In this document: positions 11,430 to 22,454 of the stretch, in pieces | Layout of the letters: each line of letters opens with the position of its first letter | Position numbering within the stretch: position 1 is the stretch's first letter | Translations under genes and position numbers: made by a program | Assembly (NCBI RefSeq): GCF_910592395.1 | Contig: NC_088309.1 | Coordinates: 18,728,599 to 18,792,598 of the forward strand | From: Lineus longissimus | Lineage: Eukaryota; Nemertea; Pilidiophora; Heteronemertea; Lineidae | DNA length: 64,000 nucleotides | Reading direction: 5' to 3' | The notes under the pieces: model-generated | Told to the model about the DNA's origin: nothing | The model's input: the letters and a program-made list of their open reading frames with translations, nothing else | The model's database searches: none

Positions 11430-13389
11430 TATCTGAAACTTCAAAGTCCAAAAGTCCAAAATTATCTAAAATTTTTTACTTTTCTTGAATTAGAGAGAGC
11501 AAGAAAAAGCCACTTTACTCGAAATATTGATCGACTTTCTCGTGAAACTGGCTCTAAAAGGATGATCAAATATAACTCGTTTCTGCCATTTTTGATGAAG
11601 CTGTCGTTAACGAACTGCATTATGATTTAATGAAACTTCAAAGTCAATCAGGGCTTTTGGCCCTTAGCACTCGTTGCAAAGCTTACCTGTACCGTCGAAA
11701 ATCAAGTAAGTAACTAAAATATGTTTTCGTACATCGATGCATTGATTTTACACTTACTGTGACAAAACCGAGTGTCAAGTTCAGCCATGGTTCTGGCATA
11801 TCAAAAGGTAGTGTTATGACCGACAGCGACGAGCTGCGTACGGTCGGACGTACCTTGCCCGTTCTCAGTTACTGCCAACAACATCAAAGTGGATTTGAAG
11901 GGCAATGCACTCGAGATGAATGGAATTTCCATTAAAGGCGCGTCCGATGCCCTCCAAGTCGGACCCTGGGCTCTTCTAGTCATCGGGGATTTATCATCAT
12001 CGGTAGTTATAGCAATCCTTTTGGTAACACAGTGAAGTGGCAACCTGAATCGACATCATTTTAGTTGGAACAAGGTTTCGTATTTTCATTTCTGGGGTTG
12101 GCCAGAAATTAATGGTGAAGAATACATGAGGATTAAAGTAATGTATGATTGAATAACCTGCAATGGGAAAAATCTGGTGATATAAGTCATTGGTAAGTTG
12201 TTGTCTATTGGATATCTGTCTATTAAGACATAAAGTAGACATCATCCGGCTGTTGTCCAATAAACATCTGGTAGACTAGATATCAACGGGTTGGACTTAA
12301 CAATTTTCCTGATTTTTTTAGTGTGTTTAATTTTTTCCTCATAATCAAAACAACATTTGAAAACTTTTTTGAACGATGTAATACACTGTATTTGTGGAGG
12401 AATCCATACTCTAGCCTTGTTTCATGACAACACCCAAAAGACTGATGTTTGCTTTTGATCGGCTTAATAGATCAGCCAATCGGCTGAACAACCGGCCAAG
12501 CCCCACTTTGATTAACCATTATAAGCAATCTAAAATGAAATATGTTGCAACTGGTATTTGATGTAGATTCGATCAAATCCGTTATCCCAGACATCTGGAC
12601 TATGGATTTCTGTTTACGCATTCTATATAAAACCGTGATTGAAATCATGTTGAAAATGTTGGAAGTCGCAAACAAGAGTTCAGTCTTATTGACATTGGAG
12701 GTCCAAATCAAGGGCACTGCTCTGATAATTTGGGGAAGCACTACAAGGTCACAGTTTAGATCAATCGGGAAACTATAGTCCTACGATCTACATACAAATT
12801 GATATGCCCGTCGGACGTTAAGTTATGATACTATCATATCTATCTGTACATCTATTAATGGAGAATGATTGGCAGATTCTTCTTAGCATGTCTAGCCTGG
12901 ATGCTTGAACCCTGGGAAATCATCTTCAGCTTTTGTAAAAGTTGACATTTACCACAAAATCCCTGAACATTATCCGCAGTTGGAGGGATGGCATTTCCCT
13001 CGTGACATTCAGGAGTAGAGAACGCTTATAAAGGTCGCGGAGAAAACTTGAAAAGAGATGATAAAAAGAGGATTGCTGTTTAAAAGGCAGTAATATGGAG
13101 CTACAGAAAATGCCAGAGCTGAATTGCAGAGCGATAGGGATGGTGACAAAGCGCTGAAATCCGTTGAAGGATATGATAATAACCGATAGATATGTCAAAA
13201 ATTGTATGAAACCAGGCAAAAATTCTTTAAATGATTCTCGTCCCTGCCCGCCTCCGACGGGCGCCTCTTGAAAGAAGAAACTCTTTTCAGTTCTGAGATG
13301 TTTTCTCTAATATTTTCAAGTTTTACAAGTCTAGTTCAGAAGGCTCATTGCCTTAAAAGCTTCAAATAACAACTACATTTGTTTTTTCA
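11430..13389. other. No gene recognised
   Basis: Moderately AT-rich sequence with many short frames on both strands (under 100 codons). None carries a domain signature, signal peptide or convincing pair of splice sites, and no terminal inverted repeat was seen. Confidence 0.4.
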
Positions 13390-13393
13390 ATAT

Positions 13394-13994
13394 CAGTTCG
13401 GCAAACGTCAAAATTCGGCAGCGATGCCGTTCGAGGAATCCCCCGTTGTTGTTAACGGCAACTGTTGCTTTATACGGCATCCCTCGGATGCCTCACGCGG
13501 CATTCCTCAGCTTCGGGATAACTTCGGGGCCGAGCGCTGCCGATCGGGGGTTCCATTATAGATTAATAGGGGGCAGCTGGTATTGATCTAAATATTTACC
13601 CAAGGAAATGTAAGTCTATCCACGCATTTTTGAAAATTCTCAATTTTCAGAATGGCCTCCACTGAAATGTGGCGTCAGACCAACTGATGGAGGATCAATT
13701 CTAATACACTTACTCAAATACAGCTAATTAATACGACCTGTCCCATGTCCCCGAATCTCCTCAAATCGATCAAAAAAAATAATATGGTGTAAAAAAACGG
13801 GAAAATTACAATGACTTGTGTGTAAAATATGTGTTTTTTAATTCATTTCAGCAGTGACCAAAAAAAACGGAATTAATCGAACGATGCTCACATGATTTTC
13901 AATGCTGTGGTGTCAATTTTCACCGGAGGTGTCACTTTACGGCAACGGTTGCCTCAGACGACATCGCTGCCGAATTTTGATGTTTGCCGAAGTG
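13394..13994. mobile_element. 601-bp foldback element with CASTTCGGCAAAC ends
   Basis: CAGTTCGGCAAACGTCAAAA at the left and its inverse near 13,960-13,994 (ending TTTGCCGAAGTG) form inverted repeats of about 37 bp with three mismatches. Further inside, ACGGCAACTGTTGC-type words pair again. The flanks are ATAT on both sides (13,390-13,393 and 13,995-13,998), consistent with a 4-bp duplication, although ATAT is its own complement and so a 2- or 3-bp duplication cannot be excluded. The left half contains a 60-codon frame that is a by-product. Confidence 0.7.
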
Positions 13995-13998
13995 ATAT

Positions 13999-14483
13999 GG
14001 TGCTTTATATGAAATAAACAGGTTTTTCTTGTGCCTCCCCAAAATTTAGTTCCGCTAACTGAAAAGAAGCCGGAAAACAGTTATTCACGAACTCGTGAAT
14101 GACAAGAGTTAGTGGGTTATTCTCTGATTTCTTGTAACATATTGTGTGAGCTTTAAGTAAGAATGACAATTCGTAAGAATCATTAGTGATAGGGCATATT
14201 TGGTGACCATCAAGGGTGGCATTGATGCTAAACAAAAATTGAAGAAAAAACATGCCCCCGCCTAAATTTAGGACAGTGTTGCAATTTTACCTGCATGGCC
14301 TAAACAGTGAACTTAGATGAGAGTCAGTATGCTATCAACAACGAGGATTTGCTCTTTTAGGATTATGTGACAATACTGCTCCCATAACTCACTTAAAGGT
14401 CGTATCGCTGAGTTGAAGCAGTGGCATTGGGTAGAACTTTGAACTGGTTCATCCAAAAGTAAGGAAGGAGTGCTAGCTGACAT
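13999..14483. other. No recognisable feature
   Basis: Short open frames on the minus strand only. No repeat structure seen up to the Harbinger end. Confidence 0.4.
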
Positions 14484-14796
14484 AATGGCTGGTATTTTAG
14501 AATGTTCCTTTATTTTGGCCAAAGGTTAACTTTTGCTAAGGTCTCCTTTCGGAAGGTGTCCCTTCCATAAGGTACACATTTTGGTTTTCGTTTTTAGAAC
14601 CGACTTTATGCAATTCCTTTGTAAAGGTACACCTTTAATGAAAGGTCCACTTTTTGAGGACATTTTGTAAGTGTTCCTTACGAAAGGCGTAACTTTAACC
14701 GATTATCTCATCAGTGCACAATGGGAATGATGCAACAGATGTTTGCCAAGCAGTGTTCTGTCGTCTGCTAGTGGCACTAGGCCCAGTAGTAGTAAA

Positions 14797-15830
14797 ATGG
14801 CGATGTAGTCAACACAGGGAAAAGGCGCATCAGTGAAAAAGACACGCAGAATATCTTCGGAGCTAGAGAAGAATTTGGTAGCAACGATACTGGTCAAGGA
14901 GAAGTCCATCCTGGATGTCAAACAAAATACATCGAAGGCGAAAAGGGCAAAGTCCCAAGCGTGGGACCGCATCGCCGCAGCTTTTAACTCGCAGAAGGGG
15001 ATACAGCCTGCTGATGTTAAAACCCTCAAAAAGGTCTGGGATAATCTGAAGACGAAGGCTAAGAAGGATGTGAGCATGGAAAAGAAAGATCGAAGGCAGA
15101 CAGGTGGCGGCACTATCGATCCAGACGCAACAGCAGATGACACGTCCCACATGGTGGCCTCACCCTGCAGCGATGTGCTGGATCCACTGGACAATGATTT
15201 TGATGATGACGTTGGTCACCATAAACAAGGTACGTTACACGTTCAGTATCAGATACATGTATCTTTATTTTTGCAATCTATTACAGCTCTCTACAAACAT
15301 TTCTCCAAATGTGGTACGTTTCATCACTACTTGATCGAGAATGTTTAAATTGATACACCTTGTTAAACATTTCAGATGCAAATGTCTTATTGATGGAGCC
15401 TTCAACATCCGAAGGAAATGCCAATGTAGAAGAACTGGAGTATTCACCATTAAGTGTCGTAATTGACAGCCCCACCCCATCCTTGACAACACCTCAACCT
15501 AAGCCGGCAGCCTCAGAGCCAAAGAAAGGAGGGAAAACCACATCAAAACGTCCAAACACATCTGAATCGATGCCTTCATCAGAACATTCCAGCACTAGTA
15601 TGTCAGCTGTTGACAGGGCACTCATGATGCAACAAACGGAACATGACATGCACATTAAACATCTGAGGCAGAATATGGCATTTGAAGAGGATGAACACGA
15701 GGAACGTATGAAACTGTTGAAAATGCAACAGGACTTTGTCCAAAAGTTACAGGACAGAATTAATTCTCCTGCTTCCAGTGGTTCAAATGAATCCAGTTAT
15801 TCTTTGTACCAAATGTACTCTCTCAGATGA
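14797..15830 (+). pseudogene. Harbinger Myb/SANT-like DNA-binding protein, two exons, premature stop
   Basis: In Harbinger transposons this protein binds the element ends and recruits the transposase; the vertebrate gene NAIF1 derives from it. The ATG at 14,797 has an excellent context (AAAATGG) but codon 4 is TAG. After that the frame is open to a donor CAAG|GTACGT (exon end 15,229, phase 1). It resumes after an acceptor TTTCAG (exon start 15,376) and ends at TGA 15,828-15,830, giving about 295 residues. Exon 1 holds a Myb_DNA-bind_5-type trihelix: RRISSELEKNLVA at the start, the helix AWDRIAAAFN, then LKKVWDNLKTKAKK and the conserved TGGG near 15,105. After an acidic linker and a Ser/Pro/Thr-rich stretch, exon 2 ends in a charged coiled coil (EHEERMKLLKMQQDFV). 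The antisense frame of 163 codons over exon 1 is a shadow. Whether TAG is a mutation or an upstream exon supplies the start cannot be settled here. Confidence 0.85.
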
Positions 15831-15923
15831 ATTAACCACTGGTAAATGTCATCTGAACAGCGAGGTGTACTGTCAGTGAACCACTGATAAAATCTGATAA
15901 CTACAGAAAATATTGTTTAAGGA

Positions 15924-16088
15924 ATTAATACCGAGCTGGCGGTCATTGGTTGTATAATCAAGACCGCTCGGGTAGACCGAAAATGCAGTCCAAAACCCGA
16001 GGCGCTTCGCCGAGGGTTTTGGACGTAATTTGAGGTCTACCCGAGCGGTCTTGATTATACAACCAATGACCGCCAGCGAGGTATTAAT
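15924..16088. repeat. 165-bp palindrome between the two Harbinger genes
   Basis: Arms of about 56 bp (15,924-15,979 and 16,033-16,088) are inverted copies carrying GGCGGTCATTGGTTG and AAGACCGCTCGGGTAGACC. The 53-bp centre has its own hairpin (GTCCAAAACCC... / ...GGGTTTTGGAC). A third, single copy of the motif, GGCGGTCATTGGTTA...AAGACCGCTC, lies at 16,464-16,495. It is probably a small foldback element inserted in the Harbinger intergenic space, and is not part of the transposase genes. Confidence 0.8.
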
Positions 16089-16548
16089 TTCTATTCTAAA
16101 AGGTTTCAAAATTAAACAAATTAAATACGATTTGAAAGGTATATATGTTCCGTTTTCGTCAAAGAATGATCCAGCCTGGTGTCCGGAACTCCGCCATATT
16201 ATTGCTCGTGAAGACGACGTCACGCAGCAAGGGAATTCCCAGTCTGCTAGCTCGATTTCTACCATTTCCTCGTCTTTGACCTCTTCTGAATCCTGACTGA
16301 CGACCTCGAAAGAGTCCTCGGGTATCCTCCCTACTTCACAAATCCCAATATATCGGGGAATACTTCAAAATCTCGTGTTCTTGACATTGTTTTGTGGGGC
16401 TGAGTCGTTGCTTCTTGGTGAAAATAATTCGTCTGCTAAAATTCAGAATTTTATACCTACCCAGGCGGTCATTGGTTACGATACCAAGACCGCTCCGATC
16501 AAAACGAGGCGTAATGTATTTTGTATTAGAAACAATGATATACTGTGA

Positions 16549-17592
16549 CTAAGGCCTTTTAGAATGTACAATTGTCTGTCTCACTGCATTACCAAGTGCA
16601 TCGTCATTTAGCTGAAGCTCATCCTCATCATCGTCATCTTCATCACGCTCAAAGTCAGGATCCCCTATGTCCCTGGCAAAATTGTGCAGGACAGCGGTTG
16701 CAACTATTATCTTCGTTGCTGTGGAGATTTTGCAGCGTATCCCGAATTTCAAACAAGGGAACCGCTTCTTCCAGATTCCAAATGTACGTTCAACCGTTGA
16801 ACGGGTTCTAACATGTGCCTGATGGTAGCGTATTTCTGCTTGACCAACTGGGTTGCGGAAAGGTGACATCAAAAATGGTCGACACGGGTATCCCTAATCA
16901 CCGAGCAGTAAACCTGATAGTTCGTTATTTTCAAATCTGTTGAAAATCAAGCTGTTGTCGAAGACGCGCGAGTCGTGGGTGGAACCTGGCCATCTGGCAA
17001 CAACATTTATGAAACGGAGGTCGGCATCACAAATGCCTTGCACGTTTAATGACATGAAGCTCTTTCTGCAACGATATATTTCCTTATTCTCCACAGGCGG
17101 GGGTTGAATTTGTACGTGGACACCATCTACACAGCTGATTACGTACGGAAATTCAGCAATATCTTTGAATTTGCGCTGCATGGCTCTTGCAGCCTCCTGT
17201 TCTGAAATCCTAATGAACTGTTGTCGTTTCCTTGCGATGGCGTTTGAAACTTTCACAACAATTATTGAAAGTGAAGGTTGGGAAATATCGGTCAAATCCC
17301 CAGCAACAATTTGAAAATTTCCTGTGGCATAAAATCAAAGCGCTGCTTTCACCTGAATTTCCGGTGGGATTGGGTTTCCACGATTGTCAATTGGCTCGGG
17401 TAAATTGTCGCGAAACATATCGAGAATTTGCCTGAATCCTTCCCTGGCAAAACGGTAACGTTTTCGGAATTGTTCATCATTCCTTCGTACATCTGGATCC
17501 ACATAAATAGTGTGACGAATCCTTGGAATTCGTGGGCGAGCAGCAATCTGCAGCCTCTCTATATTCTGGACCCTCCGTATGTAGTCTCCCAT
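16549..17592 (-). pseudogene. PIF/Harbinger DDE transposase (HARBI1-like), two in-frame stops
   Basis: One reading frame of 347 codons, the usual HARBI1 length, runs from the ATG at 17,592 to the stop at 16,549. Two internal stops interrupt it: codon 86 (TGA, most simply CGA changed at a CpG) and codon 233 (TAG). There is no frameshift. The catalytic triad is visible: Asp156 in CVDGVHV, Asp207 in GSTHDSRVF and Glu268 in STVERTFG. Other DDE_Tnp_4 landmarks include the PGSTHDSR block, GYP after the second stop, MSPFRNP, and TAVLHNFA near the C-terminus, followed by an acidic tail (EDDDDEDE). Family members act as a nuclease that cuts at TIR ends after nuclear import by the Myb-like partner encoded opposite. 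The upstream 300 bases to the right tip are non-coding with AAGGT repeats. Confidence 0.93.
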
Positions 17593-17899
17593 GCTGATAG
17601 TTTGAACGTCGCGAGCAAAATGACAGAGCTGGTAGTCTACACCAAGCTAAAGGGAGACTCAAAGGTTGGTCTCGACCAACCTTAGGAATAAAGGAATTCC
17701 TTAGCCAAAATAAAGGTCAACTTTTAGATAAGGAACATTTTAAAAACCATGCGTACCTTACGAAAGGGAGAGAGAAAAGGTCAACTTTTTGATGCAAAGA
17801 AAGGTTCATTCTAAAATCGCGAAAGGGTGACTTTACATGAGAACAATAGGCTAAAGGTGTACCTTTAGACTAAAGGAACATTCTAAAATACCAGCCAAT

Positions 17900-20071
17900 G
17901 TGTCAGCTCGTCTCTGTCTTGTAAGGTACCACTCAAGTTGAAGATATTCACTCTGCTGATGGGTTTCGCTCAACCTGTCATTCTCTGGATAAAACCCTGG
18001 TTTCACTATTTATAATACAGCTACTCCTACCCAGACGGACCCAGGAGAGAGGGAGGTCATCTCGCCGACGTAAATATCACCCAGGCTAATGGGTTTGCAA
18101 AATTTATTAGAAAATACCAGAAAACAGTAATTTAATGAATCTAGTTGGCCAGTTGGCAGTTGGTTACACAATCTATCCTGTTAGATGATCGGCCACATTG
18201 TTGCCATGACCGCATACAAGCTAGCCTACACCCATGGAAATGAATCGTAGTTATCCGGGAAAATTTTTGTTTAGGGTCGTGAGTCGAAAAAATTATGAGA
18301 TTCCCCACTTTTGATAATCTGACTAAATGCGCACAAGATGTTTTATTTTTTAACTATGTAACTTCATGAAATTTGTGGCATTTTTTGTGTTTATTTATTT
18401 GGCGAACCCAGTTGCCAAGCCCTCTCTGTTAGATGCGCTTCTCTTCCTCCGAGGTGTGGTAAGACATTTACTTAACGACGATTTTGAAGAATTGCCATGG
18501 CTACCATCGGAAACAGAATTATATTTGGTATATATAGGCAAAAATAAGGCTCGGAAATAATACTAGTTACCATAAAACCATAACGAACGTTATCAAACTG
18601 CTGGTTTCGTCAATTGGATACAATATCTTTTATTCAAAGCCTCTTCCAATTTTCCATTACCATATCAGATATTTTGATCCAAGGCATTGAGTGATGTAAA
18701 ACGAAAACAATGCTCCGTTCTAACCGAGATTGCAATTCAGGCAACATAGCCCATCCATCAATCTGCTGCTATATACCAACCAAGCGCGAGATCGCTCTCT
18801 GTTGCGCTGAACTTGTCATTTAAAATGATTAAAAAGACATTTCTTGGAGCAGCTTACGTTTTATTGCAACCAAATGTTAGCTTTGGATTGTTCGTGAAGA
18901 TTATCTCCTTGAGCTGCATGATATAACGTGGTGGTACATTGGAAGGGCTTTGAACTTTGTACTTTCAACTGAAAATTAAACATGTCTGTTGCAACGGGGA
19001 CAGGTATAAGCCAATCCTGACACCTACTCCGCCTCTCGATATTTCAATATTTTATATATGACGTTTAGAGTATCAAAAACATAATGACAGGATGGTATAA
19101 GCATGTACATCACCTCAAATCGACATCGGAGAGTGTGTGACTAACAGACATTAGTTGGTCAATGGACCTATTTTTTATACTATGTTCCGTTTAGGGGTAT
19201 CTGTACAGAAGGTCTATGTCTTACATGTATTTGTACAGGCCCACAATATTACCCTGGCTCATTTTCATATATTCGAGATGAGGGCATCCAAAAGTCATCT
19301 TTTAATTACGATAAATCCAAGTCATCGTCACGTAATCAATACACATGATTTCACATTCACCCAGCCTTCTGTTACGAAAGCTTTTCAAATCTCACATCGC
19401 ACAGCCTTCCTCGTCATTTTCGGTGCAGGAACCAACTCTGAGCAACCTCCGGAAATCAGGACACGACTGCATAATCAAGGTATATCATTCCCAATCATCA
19501 GCACATCGGTTCAATAGCTTTCCCAATAATTTGCACCGTTAATCTTACCTGAGGCTTCAACACTGGATAAAGATATCGATGATCGCACGCATCTTGGCGG
19601 TGTATCGACAATGCATTGACCCGTGTGCTATAAATAAAGACAGATTAAGCCGCTTCGTGACAACTTAGACAGGTTATCGTACCTGTCGATGTGAGACCAC
19701 TTTTTGCTCCATCTTCGTACAGATCTCCTCTATAAAAGTTAATCAGGTTTCATTTCACCGACGGAAGCATCCAATTGCATTTCATTAATCCGTTGGCTAC
19801 AGATAAAAATTCAGCCACCTTCGTCACTATGTAGGCCACTTATACCGTAAGAACTTGATAAAATCATCCCAGGATTCGTCTGCTCATTAGGCCAACACCA
19901 GTCGAGCTATTTCGTCAGGGGTTACACTAAGGTCATCTCATACCCAAAATTGGTATCTTGGTTTTCAACTTGAGGCGTTTTGATATATATTAGATCAGTT
20001 TACATCCATTTAATAGTTGATTTACAAACGGGGTCTTTTCTCTGGTTCTTACTGTGTAAATTAGTCACCCG
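17900..20071. other. No gene recognised
   Basis: Contains scattered short frames, including a 64-codon one at 18,366 beginning with hydrophobic residues and a 120-codon one at 19,155 without any recognisable domain. A TATA-like run (GATATATATT, about 19,981-19,990) lies about 80 bases before the signal-peptide exon at 20,072 and could belong to its promoter. Confidence 0.4.
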
Positions 20072-20132
20072 ATGATGGCCAATTTAACCCCCCTCCTACT
20101 ACCTTTAGTCCTCTTAGTGTTACTTTGGCAAG
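20072..20132 (+). CDS. Candidate first coding exon encoding a signal peptide
   Basis: Twenty codons (MMANLTPLLLPLVLLVLLWQ) plus one base end exactly at CAAG|GTAACA, a good splice donor. The peptide is a textbook secretory signal: short polar start, long Leu/Val core. It is followed by a phase-1 intron, the phase most often found directly after signal-peptide exons in animal secreted proteins. Without splicing the frame stops after 34 codons. A TATA-like run lies about 80 bases upstream. No second exon was recognised downstream, which is the main weakness. If real, the product is a secreted or type I membrane protein whose body is encoded further to the right. Confidence 0.4.
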
Positions 20133-20667
20133 GTAACAGTCTTCTGCTTTACGGCCGCCTGTCAGCAAATTAACGCAGGTGCACGAGCGGCGTCGATGTC
20201 AACAGAACTCTCGGTATGAACGTGGCTAATCAAGTCTGAATTCGCAAACATCGAATGATATTGACATGAATGTGTGCAACAGCTCAAACCCATCAAATCA
20301 GCGTGTTCTGACAAAATTAGTCAAAGCTTGCGGCGACACCTCCGTCTCCAATTTCTAATAACGTGCCTGTCATTGGGTTGATGATCAGTACACAGTGATA
20401 AGTAAAGCACCCTCCGTCACTCCTGATAATATTCCCCGTCAAGAGGGAAGAAAACAAGAACTCGGCTTTCGTTATTGCAAGGCAATTTGTCTCGACATAT
20501 GAGAAAATCTTAATTTCCGGGTTGATTCCGAGTCATTTTATTACTTTTATTAGGATGTCCTGCACAGAGTTGTGATTGTCGGACTAAATTTCGTTTGGAA
20601 TCCAGCCATTAGAGGGAAATCATATGCCCCTAAAGAATAATTTGTGAAATATATTGCCTGATATTAC
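20133..20667. other. No recognisable feature; would be intron 1 of the signal-peptide gene if that is real
   Basis: No open frame of note and no repeat seen. Confidence 0.35.
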
Positions 20668-20870
20668 CGATCTCGATGGCCTAGTGATTAAGGTGTCCGC
20701 CTCGTGAATGGAATGTTGAAGTTTCGAGGTCCGCTGGTAACCTCTTTCCGATGCGGCCGGTTGGTTAGCCGCCAGCTAGTTAAATATATGGTACAAACTG
20801 CCTTCTCGCCAAGCGCCTGGCATTAGACATAGGAGTTTGTAAGTAAAGAGTGTCTCATAATTCAAAAGCT
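20668..20870 (+). mobile_element. tRNA-derived SINE
   Basis: The 5' part carries a pol III A box (TGGCCTAGTGATTAAGG, from about 20,677) and, about 45 bases on, a degenerate B box (GTTTCGAGGTCC). This is tRNA-like spacing. A non-tRNA body follows with TCTCGCCAAGCGCCTGGCATT and AGGAGTTTGTAAGTAA. The body resembles the conserved central part of SINEs I associate with bivalves and other marine invertebrates (recalled, not searched). The cloverleaf cannot close at the acceptor stem, so this is not a functional tRNA. The 3' end is approximate. Confidence 0.65.
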
Positions 20871-21572
20871 GGCTGGCCAATACTGAATGTTATCGCAGTC
20901 ATTTACCTCTTTATTCTCGAATAGCTCAAGAGTTCATCTACAAACTTTAATAAAGTGTAATTATGCTCATAACAATTAGATATAGACTTATTAGTCGATT
21001 CTTGATCGATGACCGATATTTGGTTGTGAAAAAAAATTAATGAAATCAGGAGGATTTTTTTTCTGCGGAACGTTCTCTTCTCACCGAAGGGCGAAAGAGA
21101 ACATTTTAATAAATGAACCGTCTTGTAACAGACAGTTTGCAAAAATTTCGACAATCCCTCTGCTGCACAAGCTTAGGACAATACCGCGTACTCTAGAATG
21201 ACGCACCGCATCAAAAGATACACCAAAATATCCGAAACCTTTAATTTGTTCCATTAGAAATGTTTATTGATTCCCCAGTAGCCGTAAGGCAGATGTCAGA
21301 ATTTCGCACTCGTTATCGGGTTTGTTAGCATTCGCTCCATGACAGATTTCCGCCAGAGAAACTGCTCCACGACCCACAATTTTCCGATCCACCCCCTTGC
21401 CTTAAATTTCTTATAATGAGCTGATTTCATTTGTCGGGGGAAACACACAGGAAATAATGTATTTGAATAACTTGAACTTGAAGCGATTTGTAACAGTTTT
21501 GTATATACAGACTAGTAAACCGTTGGCTAGGTCAAAGGGAAGAGGCCATGTTACTCTTCTGAGGTTGTATTT
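20871..21572. other. No recognisable feature
   Basis: Only short frames; no repeats seen. Confidence 0.35.
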
Positions 21573-21619
21573 TTACGGCCGCGTAACGACAGCCAATCGA
21601 CCGTTTGGAAGACCGCGCA

Positions 21620-21815
21620 ATCCCAAATACCCTGTTCTCGCTGCGATTTTCATATATATGATGTGATGTAATATATTAAGCAAACCATGATCCCAATTAT
21701 AATTCCCTGTTCTCTCTCCCATTTTCATATGAAGATGTATATAAAGTGATTTTGTTAGCAAACCATAATTCCAATTTTTCCTATTAGCTCTGTCATTTTC
21801 ATGAAGTGATGAACA
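21620..21815. repeat. Degenerate tandem repeat, about 74-bp unit, 2.5 copies
   Basis: The words CCCTGTTCTC, ATTTTCATAT and AAGCAAACCAT/TAGCAAACCAT recur in the same order with ATCCCAATTA and ATTCCAATTT. A third partial unit has CTCTGTCATTTTCATGAAG. The units are diverged, so the array is old. Confidence 0.55.
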
Positions 21816-21833
21816 AGAAATCATTTTTTCCAT

Positions 21834-22454
21834 TTGTTACGGAGTGTTCATGATCAACTCTGACAATAAGGAAATGGTGAGCCACTACCGGGCAATCGGT
21901 GCATTTCGTGGTACTACGTTGATGCTAACAAAACACTCCGACCTTCTCGTCACCCTTCGATTTGCGCGTCTACAAAATCACAACCAACAGACCGCTCCCG
22001 TGCCCCGCCTCCCGTCCCATGACAGTACGACCCCATGCTCTGAATTGCAACCAATTCTGATCAATGATAAACTGCCATCATGGGAACTGTCACAAAGTCA
22101 TGATAGCATATAGCTACCCTGTAATGGATATATCAAGCGCTTTCCACGGCCAAATATTGTCATTGTGACTGTTGACGTGACCTCGCCAACATTCAGGTTC
22201 GTGCAAAAACTTGTTTGACAATGGTTGTTATGTGAGGAGATTGTGGGCGACGAGGTGGTTCCTTCCTCTCCATCCACCTCCCCTCCCGGTAATGTGAAAC
22301 GTCCGCAGCCATTAGCAAAGGTGGCATTAGCCAATATTTGTGATTGCAACAGTTCTCGGTCTCGGCCATTTGTAACTGTTGTCAGATGGAATAAAGAGAC
22401 TCCCAGTTCGTCAAATTCATCGGCAGATCAGGAGGGATTAAACGCTGTTACCTA
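21834..22454. other. No gene recognised
   Basis: Overlapping 75-90-codon frames on both strands near 21,844-22,455 have no domain signature. The segment 22,230-22,330 is Pro/Ser-rich in translation and CpG-containing, but lacks clear exon boundaries. Confidence 0.35.

Larger units (their letters stand above)
14487..17896. mobile_element. PIF/Harbinger DNA transposon with both genes
   Basis: The 25-bp tips GGCTGGTATTTTAGAATGTT(CCTTT) at 14,487-14,511 and their exact inverse at 17,872-17,896 bound a 3,410-bp element. It is flanked by the 3-bp direct repeat AAT (14,484-14,486 and 17,897-17,899). Inside both ends are clustered AAGGT/ACCTT words, including the palindromes AAAGGTACACCTTT near 14,623 and AAAGGTGTACCTTT near 17,853; these are plausible binding sites for the Myb-like protein. 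The two genes run tail to tail: a Myb/SANT-like protein on the plus strand and a DDE transposase on the minus strand. Harbinger elements need both, the Myb-like partner bringing the transposase to the ends. Both genes contain in-frame stops, so the copy is dead unless helped in trans. Confidence 0.93.

Noticed and set aside
14703-15194. 163-codon minus-strand frame
   Set aside because: It is antisense to exon 1 of the Harbinger Myb-like gene, which has the recognisable domain and splice sites; this frame is a shadow.
16030-16296. 88-codon frame inside the Harbinger element as a third transposon gene
   Set aside because: It begins within the palindromic insertion and has no recognisable domain; Harbinger elements normally carry two genes.
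18366-18560. 64-codon plus-strand frame starting with hydrophobic residues
   Set aside because: The hydrophobic start is suggestive, but the length is within chance and no cleavage site, donor or homologous feature is clear.
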